From DASPWW01 sp035637595 (lineage in GTDB: Bacteria > Actinomycetota > Thermoleophilia > Solirubrobacterales > 70-9), in assembly GCA_035637595.1 (NCBI GenBank), contig DASPWW010000028.1, positions 37,289 to 101,288 of the forward strand: a stretch of DNA of 64,000 bases, given 5' to 3'. Made by a program: the position numbers and the translations under genes. The notes below the pieces were generated by a model, which saw only the letters and a program-made list of their open reading frames with translations, searched no databases and had not been told where the DNA came from. Position 1 is the first letter of the stretch. The number at the start of each line of letters is the position of its first letter. Shown here piece after piece: positions 25,998-35,207 of the stretch.

Positions 25998-26492
25998 TCA
26001 GTCGGGAACGAGGATGGAGGCTGCGGGGTTGCGCTTCACGAAGCGTTCGAGGCCGGCGTTGACCGCGTCGCTCGCCTGAAGGAGCTCGGCCGGGTCATCG
26101 GAGCCCGCCAGCGCCGCGCGGAGCGCGGCATCCAGCTGTTTGGCGAGGCGATCGAGCTTCTTGTCGTCCGGCTCGAGAGTCGCGACGCGCCGTGCGGCGG
26201 CGCGAAGCTCGGCCTCCTCCGCCCCGGGCCGTGGGTCCACCCCGCGGCGCGTCGCTATGGCGAACGAGCGCAGCAATCCCGAGCTGGTGGCGAGCTGGTA
26301 GTAGGCAATCCGATCGGACTCGGCGATCTGCGCCGCCGCCTCGGCGCGCTCCGCCTCCTCGCGCTGCTCCTCGCTCAGCGGCGCATCGGCTTGCTCGCCG
26401 GAGGGTGCGCCGCCGGAGTCCCCGCAGCCGATCGGCCCGGCAAGCGCTGCCACCGCGAGAGCGAGCGTCAGCCAGCCTGGACCTCGCGACAT
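25998..26492 (-). CDS. small lipoprotein or secreted helical protein, unknown function
   Basis: 164 residues from ATG 26492. The hydrophobic signal is followed by GPIGCGDSGG, which looks like a lipoprotein signal although the residue three before the Cys is Pro, not the usual Leu/Val/Ile. The mature part is predominantly helical and Ala/Glu/Arg-rich (EEQREEAERAEAAAQIAE), possibly a coiled coil. No family recognised. It lies 18 nt before rluB on the same strand and is divergent from the gene at 26551. Confidence 0.6.
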   Translation of the reverse strand: MSRGPGWLTLALAVAALAGPIGCGDSGGAPSGEQADAPLSEEQREEAERAEAAAQIAESDRIAYYQLATSSGLLRSFAIATRRGVDPRPGAEEAELRAAARRVATLEPDDKKLDRLAKQLDAALRAALAGSDDPAELLQASDAVNAGLERFVKRNPAASILVPD

Positions 26493-26550
26493 GCGGCGAC
26501 GATAGACCCACCGCAGTAAGATCGCCACGGAGAGGGGTTCGGCACCGGCC

Positions 26551-28506
26551 ATGGGGAAGCCAGTCAACGTCAGTCGCTCGGCGACGGCGCTCGGCTTCGC
26601 CCTTCTCGTCCTCGCGGTGGCGGCGCCGGCGGGCGCCCAGGATCCCGCGCCAGTCCCCCGCCCCACCCCGGTCGACGCCAACGGAATCGATCAGCCGCTC
26701 CAGGACGGCTGCCAGCGCAACCCGGTGGGGCTGCTGACCTTCACCTCGCCTGAGTGGGTGCTCGTCTACTCACACGAGGACTTCAACCCGGATCCGACGC
26801 GCGCCCGGGTGATGGAGGGCACGGCCGACGTCGCCGACGTCGCGGGCGGAGACCTGCCCGAGGGCCACGACTTCTACGACTTCAACATCGACGTGGCGCT
26901 CGATCCCGCCTACCAGTACCTCGCCGACACCCGATCCAGCAAGCTGCACGTCGAGTGGGAGAGCGGCACGTTGCCCTTCTACGCGTGGGCAACCGCCGGC
27001 GACCGGCTCAAGAACTGGGGGACGTGGATCTGGGACTGCGGCCACTGGAGCAGGGGCGCGGACTTCGACTTCGGGTTCGACCCCGACCACCCAGAGATCC
27101 CTCAGGCGATCGGGCACGACACCGACTACTTCCTCCCGGGCACCCAGGAGACCGAGAAGGAGGCAACCGGCGGAGAGGCGACGGAGTTCCACCCGATGCA
27201 GGGCGTCGTGGTCACCCGCAACAACCCCTACGTCCCACAGGTCGGCGAGACCCAGGCCGACGCCTTCATGTCGAGCGCCGGGACCCCGGCGCGCGCCAAC
27301 TCCACCTGCGCGCACGACACCCAACCACCGGTGCTGTCCGAGGACGTCCCTCCGGCGGGCTATCCGCCGTCGTGGACGGCGTGCGCCGAGAACCCGCTCA
27401 ACGAGTGGCAACCGGTCAACGACCGCGACTACACGTTCTTCATACCGGTGCCGCCGAAGCCGGCGCCCGGCGCGCACCTGCGCTTTCGCACGCAGGGCCA
27501 GAACGCGCCGGGCAGCAGCCCCGACGAGCAGTACCGGGTACGACACGACGGTGTCGAGGTCACGGTGCCGTTCAAGGACTTCGGCTCGCAGGGCGATGCC
27601 CTCGCCTTCGCGAAGAGCTTCTTCGTCGGCTGGACGGGCCTGACCCAGTACCGACCCGCCCACCTCCAGGTCGATCTGAACTCGGTGACGGTCCACAATT
27701 CCCTCGACAGCTTCCCGCAGCCCGGCACGTCGATCGACTTCCCGCCAGGCGAGTACGGGATGTACCTCGACGTCAACGGTGATTGGAGCTATCTCAACGA
27801 CTTCGCCCCGGGTCTCGGGGCCGTCAACAACGGGGACAGCTTCGACCTCGACCAGACGCTCGACATCTACGTCGGCGCGGACCAGCCGGTCGAGCTGCTG
27901 ATGGACACACGCGAGTGCGACCTGCCGAAGATCGCGCCCTGCACGACGACCCCCGAGGTTGCCGAGGACAACGACTCTCCCGGCGGAGCGCTCGACAGCT
28001 TCGAATCGGCCGAGGCGGCGGTCGGGGACCACACGATGGTCTCGGACAATGGCGCCTGGGAGATGAGCTACACGATCCGCCAGCTGACCGCCGCGACGCT
28101 CGGCCCGCCGGTTCCGGGTGAGCCCTGCTTCGACACGCTGACCCCACGCTCGAAGATCCGCCGCAAAGGGCTGCATCCCCGCAAGCACAGCCTCAGCCTG
28201 CGAGGTCGCGCCAGCGACCGGCTGTGCTTCGGCCCGGGTGACGTCTCCGACGTCCAGGTCGCGGTCGCCAGGCGGGCCGGCAAGGGCCAGTGCCGCTTCC
28301 TCGAGCCGGGCGGCGAGTTCGGCGAGGCGCGGAGCTGCGAACTGCGCAGCTTCCTGCCCGCCGAGGGGACGAAGCGCTGGCGCTTCCAGACCGCCTGGGA
28401 GGGAAAGCCCGGCCGCTACATGCTGTTCTCCCAGGCCACCGACGAGGTCGGCAACCTCGAGACCGAGTCGAGCGGCCGCAACCGGGCCCGCTTCCGGATC
28501 CGCTGA
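26551..28506 (+). CDS. large secreted protein of unknown function with Ig-like C-terminal domain
   Basis: 651 residues. Signal peptide (GFALLVLAVAAPAGAQ), then a region of about 480 residues rich in Trp, Tyr, Asp and Pro (FYDFNIDVALDPAYQYL, WGTWIWDCGHWSRG, GHDTDYFLPG) with scattered Cys. I recognise no catalytic domain. The C-terminal domain of about 120 residues (SKIRRKG, GRASDRLC, VAVARRAG, CRFLEPGG, LFSQATDEVGNLETES) resembles the non-lysine-tailed Ig-like endings common in Solirubrobacterales secreted proteins. It is transcribed alone between a divergent lipoprotein and convergent scpB. Confidence 0.75.
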   Translation: MGKPVNVSRSATALGFALLVLAVAAPAGAQDPAPVPRPTPVDANGIDQPLQDGCQRNPVGLLTFTSPEWVLVYSHEDFNPDPTRARVMEGTADVADVAGGDLPEGHDFYDFNIDVALDPAYQYLADTRSSKLHVEWESGTLPFYAWATAGDRLKNWGTWIWDCGHWSRGADFDFGFDPDHPEIPQAIGHDTDYFLPGTQETEKEATGGEATEFHPMQGVVVTRNNPYVPQVGETQADAFMSSAGTPARANSTCAHDTQPPVLSEDVPPAGYPPSWTACAENPLNEWQPVNDRDYTFFIPVPPKPAPGAHLRFRTQGQNAPGSSPDEQYRVRHDGVEVTVPFKDFGSQGDALAFAKSFFVGWTGLTQYRPAHLQVDLNSVTVHNSLDSFPQPGTSIDFPPGEYGMYLDVNGDWSYLNDFAPGLGAVNNGDSFDLDQTLDIYVGADQPVELLMDTRECDLPKIAPCTTTPEVAEDNDSPGGALDSFESAEAAVGDHTMVSDNGAWEMSYTIRQLTAATLGPPVPGEPCFDTLTPRSKIRRKGLHPRKHSLSLRGRASDRLCFGPGDVSDVQVAVARRAGKGQCRFLEPGGEFGEARSCELRSFLPAEGTKRWRFQTAWEGKPGRYMLFSQATDEVGNLETESSGRNRARFRIR

Positions 28507-28529
28507 ACGGTGCCGACTGGCCGGCGGTG

Positions 28530-29150
28530 CTAACCCTCGGAGCGCTGCTCGCCGGCGCGCAGCAGCCGCTCGCGCAGCTCGGTCGCGTCCTCAGGGGTCG
28601 GGTCGAATCGCGATGGATCGGGCAGCGCATCGAGCGACTCGAGCCCGAACAGCCGCTCGAACAGCTCGGTGGTGCGGTAGATCACCGCGCCGAAGCGCGA
28701 GCGGCCCGACTCCTCGATCAGGCCGCGCTCGGTGAGGGTCGCCACCGCCGATTCCGACGAGACGCCGCGGATCCGCGCGATCTCGGGCCGCGACACGGGC
28801 TGGAGGTAGGCGACGATCGCGAGCGTCTCCGACTGCGCCTGGGTCAGCGGCGGCGTGCGAGGGCGCGACAGCAGCCGCCGCGCGGCCTGCTCGGCGACCG
28901 GATCGGTCGCGAGCGCGTAGCCGCCCGCGACCTGCTTGAGCACGACGCCGCGACGCCCCGGAGCCAGGTCCTCGGCAAGCAGCTCGAGCGCGCCCTCGAT
29001 CTGCGCCTCGCTCGCCTCGCACGCCTCGGCAAGCTCGGCCACGGGCACCGGCTCCGGCGAGAGGAACAGCAGCGCCTCGACGCTGCGAGCCAGCTCCAGG
29101 CCCGGCGTCGGCGAAGGCTTCGCGCTCGGTGCTCGCTGCTCGCTGCTCAT
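28530..29150 (-). CDS. scpB: segregation and condensation protein B
   Basis: 206 residues. Winged-helix kleisin-interacting subunit of the SMC-ScpAB condensin. Features: SVEALLFLSPEPVPVAELAEAC near the N-terminus, LTQAQSETLAIVAYLQPVSRPEI and a central RGVSSESAVATLTERGLIEE. Start ATG 29150 overlaps the scpA stop (ATGA). Confidence 0.95.
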   Translation of the reverse strand: MSSEQRAPSAKPSPTPGLELARSVEALLFLSPEPVPVAELAEACEASEAQIEGALELLAEDLAPGRRGVVLKQVAGGYALATDPVAEQAARRLLSRPRTPPLTQAQSETLAIVAYLQPVSRPEIARIRGVSSESAVATLTERGLIEESGRSRFGAVIYRTTELFERLFGLESLDALPDPSRFDPTPEDATELRERLLRAGEQRSEG

Positions 29151-29866
29151 GCCTGACCCGTTATCTCGATCGGGCCGAAAAGCTCGCGCTGCGTCCACGT
29201 CGCCTCGCCCTTCTTGTACATCTCGAGCAGCGCGAACAGGGTCACCGCCTGGGTGAGGCGGTCCTCTGAGGCGAACGCCGCGTCGAAGTCGATCCGGCCG
29301 CTGCGCCCGAGCAGATCGCGAAGCACGCGCAGGCGGCGCTCGAGCGAGACGGTCGGCCGGATGTGGCTGACGTCGGGCGGGGGCGGCACCCGCAGCAGCC
29401 CGCCCAGGGCCTGCGCGAGGTCGAGCGGCTCGTACGAGGGCCGCGCGGCGTCGAGCGACACTCGCCGCAGGTGAGCCGGCAGCGGCGCCGACCGATAGAG
29501 GTGCGGGCGCTCGGCGGCGAAGAGCTGGGCGAGATGGGCGCCCGCGTCGCGGTAGCGCCGGTATTCCAGCATCCGGGCGAGCAGCTCCTCGGCGGCCTCC
29601 TCGGGCTCGAGGTCGAGATCCTCGGGGGCGCGCGGCAGCATGAGGCGCGACTTGAGCTCCAGGAGCGCCGCGATCAGGACGAGGAACTCGGTCGCCGACT
29701 CGAGGTCGAGCTCGCCCTCGCGCTCGAGGTGGTCGAGATAGGCGAGCACGACCTCGGCGAGGTCGACCTCGAGCAGGCTCACCTCCTCGCGGAGCACGAG
29801 CGCCATCAGCAGGTCGAAGGGTCCGGAGAAGGTCTCGAGGTCGAGCTCGAGCTCGGCGACGCGCAT
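29147..29866 (-). CDS. scpA: segregation and condensation protein A (kleisin)
   Basis: 239 residues. Kleisin subunit that bridges SMC heads: FSGPFDLLMALVLREEVSLLEV at the N-terminus, EFLVLIAALLELKSRLMLPR, and a C-terminal winged helix (AVTLFALLEMYKKGEATWTQ). Start ATG 29866. It heads the minus-strand scpA-scpB pair and is divergent from the ProX-like gene. Confidence 0.95.
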   Translation of the reverse strand: MRVAELELDLETFSGPFDLLMALVLREEVSLLEVDLAEVVLAYLDHLEREGELDLESATEFLVLIAALLELKSRLMLPRAPEDLDLEPEEAAEELLARMLEYRRYRDAGAHLAQLFAAERPHLYRSAPLPAHLRRVSLDAARPSYEPLDLAQALGGLLRVPPPPDVSHIRPTVSLERRLRVLRDLLGRSGRIDFDAAFASEDRLTQAVTLFALLEMYKKGEATWTQRELFGPIEITGQA

Positions 29867-29981
29867 CGCCCTTAACGGTATCTGCAGCCTCCGACGAGGC
29901 GATCGGCACCTCCCCGAAACGCCGCGCCAACGGGTGCGGATCGCCGTAGGCTTGTGGGATCAGCAAGGGCCGAAGCGACCG

Positions 29982-30977
29982 ATGAGAGGGAAATCCCAGA
30001 CGCGGGCCCAGCCTCGCCCTGGCGCGATCGTCGCGCTCCTGACCGCGCTCGTCTTCGCACTTGCCGTCGCGGGATGCGGCGACGGTGGCGCGGACAACGA
30101 GGGCGGCGGCGAGAGGCGCGCCAACCTGATCGAGGAGAACGCCGACAACAACGGCGTCGAGATCACGGTCGGCTCAAAGAACTTCACCGAGCAGTACATC
30201 CTCGGCGAGATCTACGCCCAGGCCCTCGACGCCGCCGGCTACGACGTCTCGACCCACCTCAACCTCGGCTCCGAGCAGGTCGCCCTGCGGGCGCTGGAGG
30301 AAGGTGAGATCGACGCGTATCCCGAGTACACCTCGACCGCGCTGACGTCATTCTTCGACTTCGGGCCCGACGAAGTGCCGGCCGATCCCCAGCAGGCGTT
30401 CGAGGAGTCCCAGGACGACTTCGAGAAGCTTGGCCTGGTCGCATATCCGCCGACGCCGTTCTCGAGCGCAAACGCGGTCGGGCTGCTGACCGAGACCGCG
30501 GACGAGCTCGGCGTGAGCACGATCTCCGACCTCGAGGGCAAGTCGCAGGACCTGACGCTGTACGGCGCTCCCGAGTGTCGCCAGCGGATCGACTGCCTCG
30601 TCGGGCTCGAACGTGATTACGGGCTCGAGTTCAAGCAGTTCGTCCCCGTCGACATCGCGCGGCGCTACGAGGTGCTCGATAGGGACGAAGCCGATCTCTC
30701 GATCCTGTTCACCACCGACGCGCAGCTGTTCGTCTCCGACAACTACGTGATCCTCGAGGACGACAAGGACGTGCTCCCGGCCGGGAACGTGCTCTTCGTC
30801 GCTCGTCGGCAGACGGCCGACGAGGCGGGCCCGGGCTTCGGGAACACGATCGCAAGCGTTCAGGAGAACCTCACGCTCGAGGTGATGCAGGAGCTCAACG
30901 CGCGCGTCGACGTCGACCACGAGAAGCCCGCGGAGGTCGCCAGGCGATACCTCGTGGAGTTCGGATACGTCCGGTAA
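29982..30977 (+). CDS. glycine betaine/osmoprotectant-type ABC substrate-binding lipoprotein
   Basis: 331 residues. The lipobox AVAGC at the end of the signal peptide shows membrane anchoring. The mature protein matches the OpuAC/ProX (QAT) family: ITVGSKNFTEQYILGEIYAQALDAAG, NLGSEQVALRALEEGEIDAYPEYTSTAL. No permease or ATPase is adjacent, so it is an orphan binding protein. Substrate choline/betaine/carnitine-like by family; the exact ligand is unknown. ATG 29982 is used; GTG 29934 is possible. Confidence 0.88.
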   Translation: MRGKSQTRAQPRPGAIVALLTALVFALAVAGCGDGGADNEGGGERRANLIEENADNNGVEITVGSKNFTEQYILGEIYAQALDAAGYDVSTHLNLGSEQVALRALEEGEIDAYPEYTSTALTSFFDFGPDEVPADPQQAFEESQDDFEKLGLVAYPPTPFSSANAVGLLTETADELGVSTISDLEGKSQDLTLYGAPECRQRIDCLVGLERDYGLEFKQFVPVDIARRYEVLDRDEADLSILFTTDAQLFVSDNYVILEDDKDVLPAGNVLFVARRQTADEAGPGFGNTIASVQENLTLEVMQELNARVDVDHEKPAEVARRYLVEFGYVR

Positions 30978-30986
30978 AGAGCTGGG

Positions 30987-31014
30987 CCGCGCTCGTACGA
31001 CACTGACGGCGCGG
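30987..31014. terminator. possible bidirectional terminator
   Basis: CCGCGC (30987-30992) and GCGCGG (31009-31014), extendable by two G-U pairs on the plus strand, lie between the convergent ProX-like and MMPL stops. The loop is 16 nt and the tail has only two T. The position is right for a shared terminator, but the evidence is structural only. Confidence 0.35.
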
Positions 31015-31023
31015 TTCCAGGTC

Positions 31024-33291
31024 CTAGGGCTTCGTCGGCCTCACCTCCGCCTCGGGGCCGGGGCGCTCGCCGATCCCGATCCTGGGCAGCCAGTCGAGTG
31101 AGCGCGGCAGGTACCAGTTCCAGTCGCCGAGCAGTGTCATCGTCGCCGGCAGCAGGACGCCGCGGATGATCGTCGCGTCGATCAGCACCGCGAGCGCGAG
31201 GCCGACCCCGAACTGCTTGAACTCAACCGCCGACAGGGTGGCGAAGATCGCGAACACGCCAACCATCACCGCCGCGGCCGCGGTCACGACCGAGGCGGTG
31301 CTCTTGATGCCCTGGCTCACGGCGTCGGCCGTGGGCATGCCGCTGTCGTAGGCCTCACGCACGCGGCTGAGGATGAACACGTGGTAGTCCATCGACAGCC
31401 CGAAGAGGAGCACGAACAGGAACAGCGGGAGCCAGGATGAGACCGCCCCAGGCGACTCGAACCCGAGCAACGACTCGAGGTTGCCCTCCTGGAAGATCCA
31501 CACGACCACTCCATAGGCCGCACCGACCGAGAGCAGGTTGAGCAGGATCGCCTTGATCGGGATCACGATCGAGCGGAACGTGGCGAGTAGCAGCAAGAAG
31601 GCGAGTCCGAGCACGAACGCGAACACGACCGGAACCCGCGATTCCATCAGCTCGTTGAAGTCGTTCGAGCCGGCGGTGAATCCGGTGACGTTGGCCTCGA
31701 GGCCCGGCTGCTGTCCGACGGTCGCGGGGATGATCTCGTCGCGAATCTCGGCGAGCGCCGAGTACGAGGTGTCGTCGGTCCCATCGCCGGCGATCGGCAA
31801 GTCGACTGTCGCGACGCTGTGATCGGAGTTGAACTGGACCGTGACCGGCGGCGTGATCAACGCGCTGTCCTCGGTCCGCTCGCGCAGATTGTGAACGCCG
31901 ATCGTCAGCTCGACGTTGGAGGCGTCGCCGCGCTCGACCACGACTTCAGCCGGGATCTGGTTGCCGGGGAAGGCCGCCTGGATGCGGTTGTAGGTCTGAA
32001 CCACGTTGAGGTCCTGCGGAAGCGTCTCGATACCGAGCACGGCCATCTTCAGGTTCAGCGTCGGGCTCGCGAGCACCAGCAGCACCGCCGTCGCGAGGAT
32101 CGCCGAGATCAGTGGATGGCGCAGCACTCGGTCGAGGATCGCCGACCAGATGCGCGACTCGCGCGCGACGCGCTCCTCGGGACGCGTCAGGAACGGGACC
32201 CGGGCTTTGTTCACCCGATCGCCGAGCTTCGACAGCACCGCCGGGAGCACCGTCAGCGAGCCGACCACCGCGATAGCGACGACCGCGATCGCGCCCACGG
32301 CGAAGGAGGTGAAGACCGACGCTTCAGCGAGGAACATGCCCGCCATCGCGATCGCGACCGTCACCCCGGAGACCAGCACGGCGCGACCCGAGGTCGCAGC
32401 CGCCGCTTCGAGCGCCCCCAGCTCGTCCTTCCCCCGGGCCCTCTCCTCGCGCTCGCGACGCAGGTAGAACATCGAGTAGTCGACCCCGACCGCGAGTCCG
32501 ACCAGCAGGACCACAGAGGCCACCGCATCGTCCACCGCCCACACCTGGCTCAGCGGGCCGAGCAGCCCGATCGCGGCGGCGACCGCGGTCGCCGCCAGCA
32601 GCAGCGGCACCAGCCCCGCGACCAGGGCGCCGAAGGCCAGCAGCAGGATGATCAGGGTGATCGGAAGCGAGGTTTCCTCCGCCCTGCGGAAGTCGTCCTC
32701 GAACGACTCGGAGAGCTCCTTGTCCGCGCTCGCGTCGCCGAATTCCTCGATCCGGAACTCCGGGTGCGCCTCGTCCAGCGCCCCCACGGTCGCGAGCGGG
32801 GCCTCGACCAGGTCCTCGGTGGTGACGTCGCTGTCCTCGCCGGGGTCAGGGATCTCGAAAGTGATCAGCGCCGAGCGCCCGTCCTGCGAGATCGCCCCCT
32901 CGCTGCCCGCGAAGTAGGGGCTCTCGACGTCGACCACATTCTCGGTCGACTCGAGCTTGCCGACAGCGTCGTCGACGACCGCATGGAATGCTGGCTCATT
33001 GGCGGTGACGGCGACGTCCTCGCTCTGGACCAGGACGGTCTCGTCAGCGTTCTGCGGGAAGGCGTCGGCGACCGCGTGGTCGGCCTCGCGCGTCTCGCCC
33101 ACCCCCTGGTCCTCGTCCTCGATCGATTCGGTGCCGACGGAGCCGCCGACCATCACGGCGAGGACGACGAAGGCCAGCCAACCGATGATCGCCGTCGCGC
33201 GGTGACGGGCGCTCCATCCTCCCGCCCGTGCCGCGAGGTTCCAGCGGTCTTGCAAGCGAAACCCTCCGGTTCTGGGATTCGGGCGGCTCAC
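31024..33291 (-). CDS. MMPL/RND-family transporter
   Basis: 755 residues from GTG 33291. Two repeats, each with a transmembrane helix (AIIGWLAFVVLAVMVGG), a large external loop and a five- to six-helix bundle. Hallmark Asp-Tyr motifs occur in the first repeat (AVGVDYSMFYLRREREE) and second repeat (FGLSMDYHVFILSRVREAYD). Family members export lipids or small molecules using the proton gradient. No lipid-synthesis gene is adjacent, so the substrate cannot be predicted. Confidence 0.9.
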   Translation of the reverse strand: MSRPNPRTGGFRLQDRWNLAARAGGWSARHRATAIIGWLAFVVLAVMVGGSVGTESIEDEDQGVGETREADHAVADAFPQNADETVLVQSEDVAVTANEPAFHAVVDDAVGKLESTENVVDVESPYFAGSEGAISQDGRSALITFEIPDPGEDSDVTTEDLVEAPLATVGALDEAHPEFRIEEFGDASADKELSESFEDDFRRAEETSLPITLIILLLAFGALVAGLVPLLLAATAVAAAIGLLGPLSQVWAVDDAVASVVLLVGLAVGVDYSMFYLRREREERARGKDELGALEAAAATSGRAVLVSGVTVAIAMAGMFLAEASVFTSFAVGAIAVVAIAVVGSLTVLPAVLSKLGDRVNKARVPFLTRPEERVARESRIWSAILDRVLRHPLISAILATAVLLVLASPTLNLKMAVLGIETLPQDLNVVQTYNRIQAAFPGNQIPAEVVVERGDASNVELTIGVHNLRERTEDSALITPPVTVQFNSDHSVATVDLPIAGDGTDDTSYSALAEIRDEIIPATVGQQPGLEANVTGFTAGSNDFNELMESRVPVVFAFVLGLAFLLLLATFRSIVIPIKAILLNLLSVGAAYGVVVWIFQEGNLESLLGFESPGAVSSWLPLFLFVLLFGLSMDYHVFILSRVREAYDSGMPTADAVSQGIKSTASVVTAAAAVMVGVFAIFATLSAVEFKQFGVGLALAVLIDATIIRGVLLPATMTLLGDWNWYLPRSLDWLPRIGIGERPGPEAEVRPTKP

Positions 33292-33408
33292 ATCATCGCG
33301 AACGAGCCACCCGATGACAAGGAGATCCCCTCAGTGCTGCGGCCCGACGCCCATCGCTAGTCTCGTTTCACACGGGGGCCCAAGGTGGCCGCGGGAAGAG
33401 GAGGCGCC

Positions 33409-33435
33409 ATGATGGCGGGACAGGAGGAGCCATGA
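33409..33435 (+). CDS. possible 8-codon upstream ORF
   Basis: Encodes MMAGQEEP, with AGGAGG (33399-33404) four bases before its ATG. The TGA at 33433-33435 overlaps the ATG of the next gene as ATGA, and a second AGGAGG inside the mini-ORF (33422-33427) serves the downstream start at the same spacing. This could be a translational coupling device. It could also be a chance consequence of duplicated ribosome-binding sites. Confidence 0.3.
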   Translation: MMAGQEEP

Positions 33436-34139
33436 ATCGGATCGTCGGCAAGCGGCCATCCCCCGCGATGGTCATCGCGATACTTGCGCTGTTCGTAGCG
33501 CTCGCTGGGGTCGGCGTGGCGGCCGTGAAGCTCAAGAAGAACAGCGTCCTGTCCAAGCACATCAAGAACGGCGAGGTCAAGAGCGTCGACGTCGAGGACA
33601 ACGGGATGACGGGGACGGACATCGACGAGTCCACCCTGGGCCTCGTCCCCAATGCGCAGAGCGCGGAGACCGCGACCAGCGCCCAGACCGCCGCCAGCGC
33701 CCAGACAGCGAGCAGCGCGGCCAGCGCCGAGCAGGTGGATGGGGCCAGCTTCTGCAGTGGAGCGGTTCACATGAGCGTGAGCACGAGCCTCTCCCCCGTC
33801 TGCACGTCCGGTCCGTTCACCGTGAGGGCCTCCTGTGAAGACACCTCTGGAGACGTCTTGGCTACGGCCAGCCTGATCGCCACCGAGGAAGCGTTCGTGA
33901 GGTCATTTGCCGAGACGGGGTTCATCGCAAACGAGCCGCAGCTCAACGCAGGGAGCAGCACCACCCTCGGAGGCGCCCTCGACTTCGCGGACGACGGCGC
34001 CCCGATCGTGAGCCGGGTCGGCAGCTTCTACGCCGGTACGGCTGGGGGCGCGCACCTCGCCGGAACGTTTGGAGCTCGAGTGAACAAGCAGGCCGCCGGA
34101 ACCGGCACCTGCGACGTCATCGTCTCGGCAGGCGGTTGA
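33432..34139 (+). CDS. membrane-anchored secreted protein of the KxxSVxSxHIKNG type
   Basis: 235 residues. An N-terminal signal-anchor (AMVIAILALFVALAGVGVAA) is followed by the segment KNSVLSKHIKNGEVKSVDVEDN seen, from general knowledge, at the start of many Solirubrobacterales exported proteins. Then comes an Ala/Ser/Thr repeat (SAQTAASAQTASSAASAEQ) that is probably a flexible stalk, and a small beta-rich domain with four cysteines. Strong AGGAGG ribosome-binding site at 33422-33427. Function unknown. Confidence 0.7.
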   Translation: MNRIVGKRPSPAMVIAILALFVALAGVGVAAVKLKKNSVLSKHIKNGEVKSVDVEDNGMTGTDIDESTLGLVPNAQSAETATSAQTAASAQTASSAASAEQVDGASFCSGAVHMSVSTSLSPVCTSGPFTVRASCEDTSGDVLATASLIATEEAFVRSFAETGFIANEPQLNAGSSTTLGGALDFADDGAPIVSRVGSFYAGTAGGAHLAGTFGARVNKQAAGTGTCDVIVSAGG

Positions 34140-34154
34140 GCCGCGGGACGGGTG

Positions 34155-35174
34155 CTAGCGCCCGGGAGGGCCGACCCCCATCGCGTCGCGCACGCCGGCG
34201 AGCGTCTCTGACGCGATGTCGCGCGCGCGCTCGGCGCCGGCGGCGAGTGCGCGCTCGAGACCGGTCTCGTCGCCGCGCAAATCGGCGTAGCGCTCGCGGA
34301 CCGGCGCCAGGTAGGCGACGACCTCGTCGGCAACGGCGCCCTTGAAGTCACCGTAGCCCGAGCCGTCGAACTCTCGCTCGACGTCGGCGGGATCAACCCC
34401 CCTGACCACGGACAGGATCTCGATCAGGTTCGAGATCCCGGCCTTGTCGGGGCCGCGGCGGACCTCGGTGCCCGAGTCGGTGACCGCGCTGCGAACCTTC
34501 TTGACCACCACGTCGGGTTCGTCGAGCACGTACACGGTCCCCTGCTCGCTGCCCCCCGTGGTCGCCATCTTCGAGTCCGGGGACTGGAGGTCCATGATCC
34601 GGGCGCCGACCTCGGGGATGCGGTGCTCCGGTACCACGAGCGTCTCGCCGAAGCGCTCGTTGAAGCGCCGCGCGATCTCACGCATCAGCTCGACGTGCTG
34701 ACGCTGGTCGTCGCCCACCGGGACCTCGTTGGCGCGGTAGGCGAGCACGTCGGCGGCCATCAGCACGGGATAGAAGAACAGGCCCGCCGAGACGAATGCC
34801 CCGGAGCGGCTCTCGAGCAGCTCACGCTTCTCCTTCCACTGGTGCATGCGGTTGAGGTCTCCCCACGCCGTCTGCGAGGCGAGCAGCCAGCAGAGCTCGG
34901 CGTGCTCGTGGACGTCGGCCTGGCGAAACAGGATGCAGCGCTCGGGGTCCAGCCCCGCAGCGAGCAGGATCGCGGTCGTGTCGTAGACGCGCTCGCGCAG
35001 CTCGCCCGGCTCGTAGGGAACGGTGATCGAGTGCAGGTCGACGATGCAATAGATCGCCTCGCTGCGATCCTGCCCATCGACGTACTGGCGAATCGCCCCG
35101 ATGTAGTTGCCGAGGTGCTTGCGCCCGGTCGGCTGGATGCCGGAGAAGATGCGCACTGGGGTCTCGGGGTCCAT
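34155..35174 (-). CDS. trpS: tryptophanyl-tRNA synthetase
   Basis: 339 residues, class I synthetase. The HIGH-equivalent is PTGRKHLGNYIG near residue 16. The KMSKS loop reads DSKMATTGGSEQG, so the usual second Ser-Lys is replaced; this looks like the KMSTT-type variant loop of actinobacterial TrpRS enzymes, with Ala in place of Ser. HQWKEKRELLESRSG and DDQRQHVELMREIA are typical Trp-binding and helical segments. It should charge tRNA-Trp. ATG start at 35174. Confidence 0.94.
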   Translation of the reverse strand: MDPETPVRIFSGIQPTGRKHLGNYIGAIRQYVDGQDRSEAIYCIVDLHSITVPYEPGELRERVYDTTAILLAAGLDPERCILFRQADVHEHAELCWLLASQTAWGDLNRMHQWKEKRELLESRSGAFVSAGLFFYPVLMAADVLAYRANEVPVGDDQRQHVELMREIARRFNERFGETLVVPEHRIPEVGARIMDLQSPDSKMATTGGSEQGTVYVLDEPDVVVKKVRSAVTDSGTEVRRGPDKAGISNLIEILSVVRGVDPADVEREFDGSGYGDFKGAVADEVVAYLAPVRERYADLRGDETGLERALAAGAERARDIASETLAGVRDAMGVGPPGR

Positions 35175-35207
35175 CGGGGCGAGGCTATCGGAGGCCCGGG
35201 CGAGCTC

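Noticed and set aside
31819..33360. Plus-strand open frame of 513 codons
   Set aside because: Antisense to the MMPL transporter, whose transmembrane pattern and GVDYS-type motifs are clear.
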